The notes under the pieces: generated by a model | Told to the model about the DNA's origin: nothing | What the model saw: the letters and a program-made list of their open reading frames with translations, nothing else | Database searches by the model: none | Part shown: positions 23,984 through 33,225 of the stretch, in pieces | Layout: each line of letters begins with the position of its first letter | Numbering within the stretch: position 1 is the stretch's first letter | Assembly (NCBI GenBank): GCA_019022495.1 | Contig: JAFEKR010000003.1 | Location: 3,658,001-3,722,000, forward strand | Origin: Epichloe hybrida | Lineage: Eukaryota > Ascomycota > Sordariomycetes > Hypocreales > Clavicipitaceae | Direction: 5' to 3' | DNA: 64,000 nucleotides | Position numbers and translations under genes: made by a program

Positions 23984-24081
23984 TGCGGCCAGTGTGACTC
24001 GAACACACGACCTTCAGATAGGCATCCGTAGGATTGAAGTTTGACTTCAGTCTGACGATCTCCCAGCTAATCTATGGCCGC
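23984..24081 (-). tRNA. tRNA-Phe (GAA) with 25-nt intron
   Basis: Reading the minus strand from 24081, a complete cloverleaf folds. The 7-bp acceptor stem GCGGCCA pairs perfectly with TGGCCGC. The D-arm stem is GATT/GATC around AGCTGGGA. The anticodon stem TCAGA/TCTGA encloses CTGAAG with anticodon GAA, and the T-arm GTGTG/CACAC encloses TTCGAGT. Removing 25 bases directly after the base 3' of the anticodon leaves a 73-base tRNA with discriminator A. An intron at that position is standard for eukaryotic nuclear tRNAs. The anticodon arm to T-arm stretch closely matches fungal tRNA-Phe. Confidence 0.92.
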
Positions 24082-24163
24082 AGAGTTGAATGTTGGGCAG
24101 GTATTGTTTACTATATACCTGGACAAAAAATCCACTGTGACCTGCGACAAGGTGTGTGATCCA

Positions 24164-24345
24164 TACACTCTACCCCCTGAATTATTTTACAAATCTGCAT
24201 GTCCTAGTTTTTCATTCCTCTCTAAAAGCTATAATCAAAAGAACAGATATATTTCTATATAGGTTACTAGTAATAGTAGGTACCTTTTAATCCTAGTCCC
24301 TGTCTCCCTTATTTCCTTGCTAATAGCCAATGAGCTGGATCCCCC
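24164..24345 (+). mobile_element. Degenerate one-ended MITE copy
   Basis: The left end (TACACTCTACCCCCTGAATT..) resembles the terminal inverted repeat of the MITE at 35797-36034, and an internal block GGTACCTTTTAATCC matches that element's GTACCTTTTAACCC at a similar distance. No matching right terminal repeat was found, so it looks truncated or heavily diverged. It lies within 100 bases of the tRNA-Phe gene. Confidence 0.5.
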
Positions 24346-24600
24346 CTGTGTGACCACGTATAATATCAGGTGAGGCAAGGCTATATTTCCGCGGAACCGA
24401 CCTCATTATTTTGGAAAAAACTTTACGCCCGTTGGGCCACAGGGCCAGCATCTTTCATAATCTTCTTCTATAAGATGCTGCGAAGCGCGTCGTGCAGAAT
24501 GCATAGAGGGTCGGATCTATCCAGGGCGAGACGTGGCGAAAACGATTGATTCGAACCAAGACTCTCCCGCTGCGACAAGTCGCGGATCCTTGCCCTCAAA

Positions 24601-26460
24601 ATGCACTCCTTGGCCAAGATTGCCCTTCTTGTTTCTGGCCTCACGCCGACCGGCCATGCGCTCACGGCCACTATCCTGGCCGACACCAACCGAGATGGAA
24701 GGATTGACATGACTGGAAGTTCTGACGTGGAGGGGAAAGATACCTGGACCGAGGAGCGTGGCGCCTTGTTCTTGGCCAACATCGCGGATACTGGCGGTCG
24801 ATGCTCCCGGAAATTTGCACGGAAGTCGGCCGATGAAGCCGTTTTGGACTATGATTTGGACCGTGAGTTTGGCAAATGCAACGATGCCTCGGATAATGTC
24901 CAGCGCAACCCCAAGTACCTGGCGCCTCTCCGAACTTTCCCAAATCCAGACTTGACTCAATCAGCCGAGGCATCTGTGAGCGTATCCGGGGAGGGCGCCG
25001 CTGCCAATGTCCGCATTTTCCACAAGACCGCCGACACATGGGCCTTTGTCGACAACAGCTACGCTTTCAAGGCTGCTGACCTGAAGGCTGGACTGGAACT
25101 TGGCATCGATGCTCGAGATGTTCGTCGACCGAACGGGTGGGACGGTAGAGTCACCGTTCACTTCAACTTGACCGACGATGGGGAATCGGCAAGCGATCAT
25201 GTCGCTCTTCGCGTTGCCCCCGTATTGACGCATCATACACTGCAGGATATAGATCAAGTATTCACTGTTGATGGTGACTTTTTTGGACAGCCACAAAAAC
25301 AGTTTGCAGAGTTTCTGGTAAAATACACCGCTAACGCGGGCATAAAGAAGCCGGTGTTCAAGTTTGATGGACCGGATATATGGGCTCAAGACTATTTCGA
25401 GCCAGCCTACACGAGCATTCCAGGTCCCGACGGGCCGGTTGTCTTGCGAGTCATGATCCGATCTAGCCAAGGTCATCGTCCCGCGGGCCGCAGCGTGTTC
25501 ACCGTGTTGCCATCTGATACCGTCGGCGCGGTCCAGCATTTCGCACTAGGCGGTTATACCGATTCCCTGGGGAATCTAGAGACAGTGCCCCCTTACACCC
25601 ATGATGGGAAACGCTACCCGGCCGGAAGGGTCGTCATGGGCAGGCAAGACAACATCCAACCCTACATCATGTCCTTCCTTGCGGCACAGGAAGTCCAGGC
25701 TCCCATTGATCTTGACCACGACTGGCTGCTAGTAGGCCACACGGATGAATACATGCAGTTCCTCCCCGCCAACAATTCGCGCGGATGGGTCATGGCCATC
25801 GACGACCCCATTGCCGGACTGAACCTGCTCAAAAGGGCCCGCGCCGGCTGCCACGGCGTCTTGACCGCCATGGCCCGCCCCCGTTTTCCGTATGACGGTT
25901 CACACTGTCTCCCTTCCAATTCCATCGACGGCGTCCTTGCTCTCCAAGACTTTGAATCCATCAACAGATTCTGCGCCGAGCGTATCAAATACAACGTGGA
26001 CATCATCAAGCGCGAGACAGGAATCACTGACGAAGAAATCATACACATCCCCAGCCTTTATTACTCGGGAAAAGGTGGTTTCGACTGCAAAAGGACCGAT
26101 GACGAGTTGTTGCTCACAAGCCGCGAACCGAACAGTCCTCCACGAAATATGAACATTCTAGAAGCCGTGGGCGACCATCATCAGCTCGATCGAAGAGCAG
26201 CAAACAAGTCGAGAGCTATCGCCTTCTACCCCGGCGCGATCAACGGGATCGTGTACGGCAATGGCGAATACTTGGCTCCCAGGCCGTGGGGTCCCGTCAT
26301 TGATGGAAAGGACATAATTGCCACCGCTGTCAGGGAAGCGTATGCAAAGGCAGGTTTTATAGTCACGTTCATGGATGACTGGTTTGACCATCATCTTGGG
26401 TGGGGGGGGACGCACTGCGGTACCAACGTCGCGAGGGATGCTTCGCAAAAGTGGTGGTAG
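24601..26460 (+). CDS. Secreted protein-arginine deiminase (PAD family)
   Basis: A single-exon gene of 619 residues that starts with a hydrophobic signal-peptide-like segment (residues 1 to about 21). The PAD core is clear. The catalytic Asp of 'IWAQDYFEPAY' is D264, the His-x-Asp pair of 'VGHTDEYMQF' is H380/D382, and the nucleophile in 'GGTHCGTNVAR' is C606 near the C-terminus. These correspond to D350, H471, D473 and C645 of human PAD4 (established knowledge). The enzyme would convert peptidyl-arginine to citrulline with release of ammonia, and is normally calcium-dependent. The signal peptide suggests secretion or an endomembrane location, unlike the cytosolic animal enzymes. The ATG at 24601 immediately precedes the signal-like stretch. 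PADs are patchily distributed in fungi. The 3' end is followed by a partial tandem copy of its last codons. Confidence 0.93.
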   Translation: MHSLAKIALLVSGLTPTGHALTATILADTNRDGRIDMTGSSDVEGKDTWTEERGALFLANIADTGGRCSRKFARKSADEAVLDYDLDREFGKCNDASDNVQRNPKYLAPLRTFPNPDLTQSAEASVSVSGEGAAANVRIFHKTADTWAFVDNSYAFKAADLKAGLELGIDARDVRRPNGWDGRVTVHFNLTDDGESASDHVALRVAPVLTHHTLQDIDQVFTVDGDFFGQPQKQFAEFLVKYTANAGIKKPVFKFDGPDIWAQDYFEPAYTSIPGPDGPVVLRVMIRSSQGHRPAGRSVFTVLPSDTVGAVQHFALGGYTDSLGNLETVPPYTHDGKRYPAGRVVMGRQDNIQPYIMSFLAAQEVQAPIDLDHDWLLVGHTDEYMQFLPANNSRGWVMAIDDPIAGLNLLKRARAGCHGVLTAMARPRFPYDGSHCLPSNSIDGVLALQDFESINRFCAERIKYNVDIIKRETGITDEEIIHIPSLYYSGKGGFDCKRTDDELLLTSREPNSPPRNMNILEAVGDHHQLDRRAANKSRAIAFYPGAINGIVYGNGEYLAPRPWGPVIDGKDIIATAVREAYAKAGFIVTFMDDWFDHHLGWGGTHCGTNVARDASQKWW

Positions 26461-26566
26461 GCTGTTGGAAAGCGGGTGTATATAATTGACTGCTCTGGGA
26501 TGCAGGGGTCATGCGTGATGCTGCCGCAGCTTTTGTTCGGTTTCTACTTTTACATTAGTAGTCTTA
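26311..26566 (+). repeat. Tandem duplication, copy 1 (PAD 3' end)
   Basis: This covers the last about 50 codons of the arginine deiminase gene plus about 100 bases of 3' flank. The final 151 bases (26416-26566) are identical to 26636-26786. Confidence 0.95.
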
Positions 26567-26568
26567 TT

Positions 26569-26786
26569 GACATAATTGCCACCGCTGTCAGGGAAATGCA
26601 AAGGCAGGTTTCACGTTCATGCTGGTTTGATGGGTTGCGGTACCAACGTCGCGAGGGATGCTTCGCAAAAGTGGTGGTAGGCTGTTGGAAAGCGGGTGTA
26701 TATAATTGACTGCTCTGGGATGCAGGGGTCATGCGTGATGCTGCCGCAGCTTTTGTTCGGTTTCTACTTTTACATTAGTAGTCTTA
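26569..26786 (+). pseudogene. Tandem duplication, copy 2: PAD C-terminal fragment
   Basis: A second copy of 26311-26566, shortened to 218 bases by four small internal deletions (sites near 26595, 26612, 26620 and 26631 in this copy). The block encoding the Cys-containing catalytic box and the stop codon, together with the 3' flank, is unchanged. No start codon or upstream PAD sequence precedes it, so it is a non-functional fragment. The complete identity of 151 bases implies a recent event. Confidence 0.93.
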
Positions 26787-26983
26787 GACAAGAAGAAATA
26801 TTTCAGATGCATGTTTCGCACCACGGATGAAGTCAGACGATTTAGCACAGTTCGTAATACACAGGAGACTCCGCAACTCACATTGCGCGACACGACGCGA
26901 GTTATCGTGTATTGAAACAGAGGCCCAAAGTAGATGTGAACTCCCCCAGATATATGCAACGACGCCGGCGATGAAATGCTGCT

Positions 26984-27746
26984 CTACTGTCCCACTATAC
27001 TCTTCAACCACCATGCGTGAATGCGAGCATCACTCGTCAATTCAGGATGAAAGCTTGTCCCCAGAATATTTCCCTGCTTCACAGCAATGACATCTCCCGA
27101 GTCATCCTTCGTATTTGCCTGCGAGACTCCGGCTTTCATCTTGTTGATCCGCCCCGGCAGCTTCGCCAGCACCTCGACATCTGATGCCGTCGCTGACAGG
27201 ATCTCCTCCACGACAGGGGCGCGGATGAAGACTCCTGGGAAGGCAGCGCTTCCCTCCCCAAGAAAAGGCAGGTCCAAGTCGGACTCGAAGCTTTCAATCT
27301 GGCGACCAAAGTGATTGCGATGGACACGCACGCCCAGGCCGCCGATGAGTTCCTGACCACCTTTTTTGGTGGCATTGGCTTCATCGGACAAGAGAATGAG
27401 GCCGGCGCATGTGCCCCAGACTGGTCGTTTCTGCGATCTTGAGAGGAAAAAAAAGAAAAAGAGAAGAGTCAGATCTTCGTGTGATGCGCAAAATCTAGAA
27501 AGAAACAACATACTTGACATAGTCTCTCAGCGGCTCCAGCAAGCGAGACTGAGCAGCGACGAAAGAAATGGTGGTGCTCTCGCCACCGGGGATAATGAGA
27601 CCGTCGCACTGGGATAATTCATCGGCAGTGCGCACCTCGATGGCTTTTAGGTTGAGACTCAGCTGGTCGGCGGCTTTGCGGACCAAGTTGATGTGCTCGA
27701 TGAAGCCGCCTTGGAGGGCCAAGACACCAATCGTGACAAGAATCAT
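26984..27746 (-). CDS. PDX2: PLP synthase glutaminase subunit PdxT (Sno/PDX2)
   Basis: Two minus-strand exons, 27746-27514 and 27437-26984, 228 residues. The donor GTATGT and acceptor AAG join in phase 2 to give 'LRDYVKSQKRPVWGTCAGLILLS'-type sequence (read in two parts). Signatures of class-I glutamine amidotransferases of this family: 'IGVLALQGGFIEH', 'LIIPGGESTT', the nucleophile Cys in WGTCAG (about C88), 'VRVHRNHFGRQIESFE', and the catalytic His-Glu in SFHPELTSD. It hydrolyses glutamine and channels ammonia to PdxS for vitamin B6 (PLP) synthesis in the cytosol. It is transcribed away from the PdxS gene with about 1 kb between the starts, so a shared promoter is likely. Confidence 0.94.
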
Positions 27747-28779
27747 GGCGATGGATTATTGTGTCTTGCTGACACGCCGTGTTCCTGGCTCGGGGAGAAT
27801 TGGTAGTAGAAATTCATCGACTGACCCACAATCCTGGCATGTACATATTACACAGGGTCTTGCGAGAATCGGAAGTGTGTGACGGCGGCAGGTCCGCCTT
27901 CGGCAAGGGCGTGGCGTTGCAGCTTGGATAGCTGTGGTGACTCTGGTGAGGCAAATTTCCTGGGTGCGCATCATGGAGTTTGGAATTAATGACGGTAAAA
28001 AAAAAAAAAAAAAGGAATCTGGCTAAAAGCACCGAGCACCGACATGTGGCAAACCGGAGAAACAGGCGGACCATCCCAAAGCAGCAAATTCGATGTTCCG
28101 CGCACAGCGACAGCGGCGGCGATCAAGTCCACTTTAATTTTTCTGTGTCTTTTTTTTCCTTTCTCTCTTTGGCAACAAACAGCAAGCGGGCGATGGTGAT
28201 GGTGTGTGGCAGCTGACAATACGAGGCAAATCTAATCCGTAAGTAGCCAACTAATTAATACTCCTCTTACCACTACTCCGTACTACTCCGTACTCACAGG
28301 TACTCACAGGTACTCACAGAGAACTCCGTTGTCGCTGCCCAGACCCAGACCCAGACCCAGACCCAGACCCAGACCCAGTCCTCGAGTCATCCGCCACCCT
28401 GGTTACCCAATTCAATCGCTCCGTTCTGTTCTCTTTTTTTTTTTTGCCTTCTATTTCGGATCCGTCGTGCCGCCGCCGCCACCTTGTTGAGGGTCCTGCA
28501 TTGCCCCTCCATCCGTTGACTAAAATAAGTTGGTCGACTTTGTTCATATGTACAGAACCCCACCATTTTTACCATACACCATCGATAGGAGGAGGAAGTA
28601 AAATATATGTCGCCTGTCTTCCGCAAGATCTTCTTCGTCTGCATCTCCTCCACGTGCCATCCTCGAAGATATATTTCTTCTTCTTTTGATACCCCGGGTG
28701 TTTCCCATCCCTCCCTCCCCCTTCTCGATTATCCTCCATAACCATCGGCCTCCCTCTTGACAAACAAATCTCCACCACA
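27747..28779. promoter_or_regulatory. Shared divergent promoter region of PdxT and PdxS
   Basis: This lies between two divergent ATG codons of one enzyme complex. It contains an A17 run (about 27997-28013), a repeat of TACTCACAGG (about 28293-28320) followed by an AGACCC hexamer repeat (about 28339-28378), and a CT-rich tract directly before the PdxS start (about 28700-28735). No specific binding site can be named from sequence alone. Co-regulation is an inference from the arrangement. Confidence 0.6.
28334..28378. repeat. AGACCC hexamer tandem repeat
   Basis: About seven copies of a 6-base unit (CAGACC/AGACCC) in the PdxT-PdxS intergenic region. Confidence 0.85.
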
Positions 28780-29718
28780 ATGGCCAACGACTCTGCCGCT
28801 GCTCCCGGCGCCAATGGCGGCGCTTCCAACAAATCAACCTTTGCTGTCAAGGCGGGTCTGGCGCAGATGCTCAAGGGCGGTGTCATCATGGACGTGACGA
28901 CGGCCGAGCAAGCCCGCATTGCTGAGGAGGCCGGTGCTTGCGCTGTCATGGCTCTTGAGCGAGTTCCCGCTGACATCCGAAAGGACGGCGGCGTCGCCCG
29001 CATGTCTGATCCCTCCGTCATCAAGGAGATCCAAGCGGCCGTCACCATTCCCGTCATGGCCAAAGCTCGCATCGGCCACTTCGTCGAGTGCCAGGTCCTC
29101 GAGGCTCTCGGCGTCGACTACATTGACGAGAGTGAAGTTCTTACCCCCGCCGACGACGAGAGCCACGTCGAGAAGAGTCACTTTAGCGCGCCCTTCGTCT
29201 GCGGCTGCCGCAACCTCGGGGAAGCCCTCCGCCGCATTTCTGAAGGCGCTGCCATGATCCGAACCAAGGGTGAGGCCGGTACTGGTGATGTCGTCGAGGC
29301 GGTTCGCCACATGAAGACGGTGAACAGGCAGATCGCCGAGGCCAAGGCCGCTCTTGCCGAGGGTGGCATCCTTCGCATCCGCGAGATGGCCCGCAAGCTC
29401 GAGGTTGATGCCGATCTCCTCCGCCAGACCGCCGAGCTGGGTCGCCTGCCCGTGGTGAACTTCGCGGCCGGTGGTGTTGCCACCCCTGCCGATGCCGCCC
29501 TCATGATGCAGCTGGGCTGTGATGGTGTCTTTGTCGGCAGCGGGATTTTCAAGTCTGGCGACCCTGCCAAGCGCGCCAAGGCCATTGTCCAGGCCACCAC
29601 TCACTTCCGCGATGCCAAGGTCATTGCCGAAGCCAGCACAGGTCTCGGTGAGGCCATGGTTGGCATCAACTGCGACAGCATGAAGCCCGAAGAGAAGCTC
29701 GCCGGCCGTGGCTGGTGA
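28780..29718 (+). CDS. PDX1: PLP synthase subunit PdxS (Snz/PDX1)
   Basis: A single-exon gene of 312 residues, the normal length. It forms the (beta/alpha)8 lyase that makes pyridoxal 5'-phosphate from ribose 5-phosphate, glyceraldehyde 3-phosphate and ammonia supplied by PdxT. Visible active-site elements are D38 in GGVIMDV, the Schiff-base lysine K95 in '[11 protein letters not shown]', the second lysine K163 in '[11 protein letters not shown]', the phosphate-binding '[19 protein letters not shown]', and '[11 protein letters not shown]'. The C-terminal tail ends in GRGW. It should assemble as a dodecamer in the cytosol and is central to vitamin B6 supply and singlet-oxygen resistance (family knowledge). 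The start has a CACAATGGCC context. The 3' flank begins with an A-rich run. Confidence 0.96.
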   Translation: MANDSAAAPGANGGASNKSTFAVKAGLAQMLKGGVIMDVTTAEQARIAEEAGACAVMALERVPADIRKDGGVARMSDPSVIKEIQAAVTIPVMAKARIGHFVECQVLEALGVDYIDESEVLTPADDESHVEKSHFSAPFVCGCRNLGEALRRISEGAAMIRTKGEAGTGDVVEAVRHMKTVNRQIAEAKAALAEGGILRIREMARKLEVDADLLRQTAELGRLPVVNFAAGGVATPADAALMMQLGCDGVFVGSGIFKSGDPAKRAKAIVQATTHFRDAKVIAEASTGLGEAMVGINCDSMKPEEKLAGRGW

Positions 29719-31507
29719 AAAAAAAAAAAATCGGCACTACAGCAGATGACCTTGTATATATAAAATGGATGGATTCAGCATCAAATCATGTGCGATTGGA
29801 GCCAGAAAAAAATAAAAAAATAAAAAAGAATTGGAATCGGACGTTGGTAGAACGGGCTTCACGTGTGGCAACTTCGCAATAAGCAGTTTCCACCAGAGCA
29901 ATCCAGCCCGGTCCAGTCCCGTGATGTTTTACTCGGAAACTTCCCCATGTCCATTTCCTACTTGCTTGTCTAAGGACTGTAATTTTTGTCTGGCTAAAAT
30001 ATAAAATGACTGCATGTCTATGTATATAGTGGAGCCAATAGAGAGTACAAATTCTTACAATCGTTGACAATAATCGTCAAACGCTGCCTTGCAACACATC
30101 GCGACATGTGCATCACATGGGGATTGGAACACAGCACTTCCACCTCCTACCCCCTTCCATCCTCAACAGGGACGTCTAGCACTTTTCGACTCGCAATCTT
30201 CTTGCCAGATCTCATAACCTCCGCGATCGAGTCCGTTGTCAGGAGCATGGAGGCAGAGACAAAGGCGCAACATGGTAGATCCTCGAATGACTAAGCGCAA
30301 TCGCCTAGCTGCTAGAAAGTCACGTGTGCGTAAGGCGGGATATAGAGCGAAGACCGACATCTTTCTACATGTAGCAGGCGATCGCGAACCTCAGCCATCA
30401 CTCTGTTTCGCAACCCAGGCCTCGAAGCCCCCCTCCCCCGCATCATTTGTCCGAAGAGGCAACTCCGCCGCCATGGCTCCGTACGCCGTGTCCATCGAAA
30501 TCTTAGACGAAAGCTATTGTCTGGATCTTAGCGCCGCATACTTCAAAGTTCACATCCCCTTGTCGTCGGGCACGGCACGGCAACAATGGATGGTGCTGTA
30601 CCACGACAGCCCTCCACCTGTATCATCTCCTCAGCTCATGGCATGTCATGTCCATTGGCGAGCTCTGGCATCTCAGGGACCTCTCAGCGGCTTGCGAGAG
30701 AACTGGCGAGTGCTCCTTTATGCTGACGTCTGTGTCGCTTCTTGGGCCGCCGCCGAATGCTTTGGTTGTATTATAGACGGGCAAATAAAATAATAGAGCC
30801 TCGAATGACAGCGTGACAGCGTGACAGCATACTTTTATTTCTTCGTCGGTTTTCTTCGTCTTGCGGCCTCCGCTATGGCGCGTAGGTGACCGCGTTTATG
30901 CTGTGGGCATGGTTGTTGCTGCTTGCCTCCAGTCTGTGTCTCCAATAGTTTCGGGACTCGCGATGCTCGTCACCTGCCCATGGCCTTTGTTACAATCACA
31001 TCCCGAAAGAAACAAAGAAAACCTCACGTCGAGCCCCTGCAGTTGCAGACCAAGCAACGAGAAAGCATCACGTAAATTGCCAGACATGGACTGCATTAAA
31101 CATGATTTCCCACTTTAGTGTACACCTTTCCTTTCCACTCTCCGCTAACGTGGCAGCAATGAAGCGAATAATGAACAACGTCCATGAAACCACCAGAAAA
31201 AAGGAAATGGAGAAACAAAAAAGGCAAAGGGAAGACAAGCAAGTACTATAAATTTTCACTGATGACATGTATCCTCCGGAAGACGTGACATCTCCAACGC
31301 CAGGTCGTGAACTTATCTTCTTTCGAGGACTCAAGAAAATCAGGTGCGTTGTGTCGTGATATCGAGCAGACAACAAAGTTTCTTTGAAAACGTCAGACGG
31401 CGACAGAGCCGTCACGAGATAAATCAGTCCCAACGCCTCAGCGTCTCCCTAGGCCAAGCCTTGCAGAACGGCCGCCGAAAGAACAAGAGAAGAACATCGA
31501 GTTAGAG
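29719..31507. other. Intergenic, one unassigned ORF
   Basis: The 3' flank of PdxS and the 3' region of the RNA-binding protein gene. The only longer open frame is the one listed at 30272-30793. A short 10-base repeat (GTGACAGC) lies at about 30808-30830. Confidence 0.5.
30272..30793 (+). CDS. Hypothetical small ORF, doubtful
   Basis: From the first ATG this frame encodes about 173 residues. The N-terminus is very basic (KRNRLAARKSRVRK), superficially like a bZIP basic region, but no leucine zipper follows. The rest shows no known domain. No splice structure, paralogue or conserved motif supports it, so it may be a chance frame. Confidence 0.2.
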   Translation: MVDPRMTKRNRLAARKSRVRKAGYRAKTDIFLHVAGDREPQPSLCFATQASKPPSPASFVRRGNSAAMAPYAVSIEILDESYCLDLSAAYFKVHIPLSSGTARQQWMVLYHDSPPPVSSPQLMACHVHWRALASQGPLSGLRENWRVLLYADVCVASWAAAECFGCIIDGQIK

Positions 31508-33225
31508 CTAGCTCCCCAGAAGTGTCCGCCTGAGCCTTGGTCTTTGGCTGCGAAAGCCTCTATTCCCCCTTCGCCAACAGGTCGAGAATATGCCGAGGTA
31601 CGCCTGCTTGAGCCCCGGCTTCATGGTCGCGAACTGCGAGATATCGTTACTGACCCCACAATTAGTATACGTGAAAACTGCCGGCAACCGAGACTTGAGA
31701 GACTTGAAACTGGGAGCTGTCCGTCTATGCACTCACCTGAGGAGGCAAGCCAGGTCCAGGGGGCCCGGGAGGCCCGGGAGGTCCCTGGGGGCCTGGAGCA
31801 GGGCCGCCAAAGTGCTGAGGACCATAAGGACCAGGTCCGTGGTTGGGCATGCCCATGTAATGGGGAGGGGGGGGGGCAGGGCGATAGGGGGTACCAACAC
31901 CAGAATTGTTCTGTGATCGACCCCAGCTCAATCGGACACGAGAGTTCCCAATGGGATATCCTTGCATCTGGTTGATGGCCATCTCAGCGGCGTGCCGGTG
32001 AACAAACTGGACGAAACCGCAGCCTTTGCCGGGGGGGATCTTGACGTAGGTGATTTCACCAAAGCCCTGGAAGAACGATCGGAGCTCATCCTCAGTGACG
32101 TAGCCCGACAACCCACCGACAAAGACGGTCGTGTTGTTGGGGTCAGTGAACTGGTTCATCTGAGTGGCCGGGTTGTAACCACCATATGGGAACCCGCCTT
32201 GCATGGCAGCAGCTCCCCACATGGGCTGTTGAGGAACACCGCCCATCATGGGGCCGCCAGCGTGGTGTCCGTGGCCGGGACCGAAACCTTGATTACCGCT
32301 GTTTCGTGGCATCACAGTCAGCGCCGTGCTCCTGGATCGACAGGTGGGTAGTTGGAATGTCCATTATCATGACTTACCGGTTCTTGGGCGTAGCGGTAGA
32401 GATTCTCATAGGTCTGTTACCGCAGTAAACACCCTGCATCTCAACCAAAGCTCGCTGCTGGTCGTTCTCGTCGGAGAATCGAACGAAACCATAGCCTCGG
32501 CTCTGGCCAGACATGGCGTCCGTCATGATCTTTGCGGACTTGCAAGAGGGGAATCGAGCCTGGAACAGAGAGACCAAGACATATTCGTTGACCTCGGGAC
32601 CAAGATCGCCAACGAAGATGCTGTACTCGGGGCCGCGGTCGTCACTGCCTCTCGAGAACGACGGAGTTAGTTTTGGGCCCCACATATCGCTGGGTCCTAT
32701 GAGGAGGGCATTTGCACAAGAGTGCTCTTGTTGAAGGAGTCAGTCAACTTACCGTCGGTCGACAAGTCCACCGCCAGAGGCCCAGTTAAGCTTGAACTGA
32801 CGAGAGCTGTTGGGCACCGGGGTTCCATTAAGACCCAGTGCCTTGGTCGCAGCATCGGGGGAGGAGAACTCGACAAAACAGTAACCGGCATTACTAGCAT
32901 GGACAGGTCAAGGTTAGCTGAAAGTCCCCAAGTTCATGTTCCCCGGGATCTTTCTTTCCAAGACATACCCAGAGTTCTTGTCACGGATCACCTTGACATT
33001 GACAGTCTCGCCAGTAGCAGAAAGGAAGACACCCTTGATGAAGTTTTCGTCCATCCAAGGCTCGAGCTCGCCCATCCTTCGAGTTGCGTTAGTGTCCGCC
33101 TCAAATCTCGCGTGTTTCGATACTCCTTACCAGAGGGTCGTCTTTGGCTGGTCGACGCCACCGCCAGAAGAGGGAGGAACAGCAGCCATGTCAGAGGCAG
33201 GGGGGGTTCCGTTGGGAAAAGACAT
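31508..33225 (-). CDS. Three-RRM RNA-binding protein, Csx1/Nam8-like
   Basis: Six minus-strand exons are inferred: 33225-33131, 33076-32969, 32893-32753, 32644-32378, 32298-31737 and 31633-31508, about 432 residues. All donors are GTAAGT-, GTAAGG-, GTATGT- or GTGAGT-like, and the first four junctions are phase 2. RRM1 begins 'TTLWMGELEPWMDENF' with RNP1 'AGYCFVEFS'; RRM2 has 'YSIFVGDLGPEVNEY' and 'RGYGFVRFSD'; RRM3 has 'TTVFVGGLSGYVTEDEL' and 'GCGFVQFVHRH'. A Gly/Pro/His-rich tail with repeated GPPGP follows. Relatives are S. pombe Csx1 (mRNA stability under oxidative stress) and yeast Nam8/Ngr1. The last exon is uncertain: in the chosen frame it ends with an unusual extension, while the neighbouring frame reads ILDLLAKGE and then stops, which looks like a more natural C-terminus. 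Confidence 0.88.

Noticed and set aside
30272..30400. bZIP transcription factor suggested by KRNRLAARKSRVRK
   Set aside because: The basic stretch is not followed by a leucine zipper and lacks the invariant spacing; kept only as a doubtful ORF.
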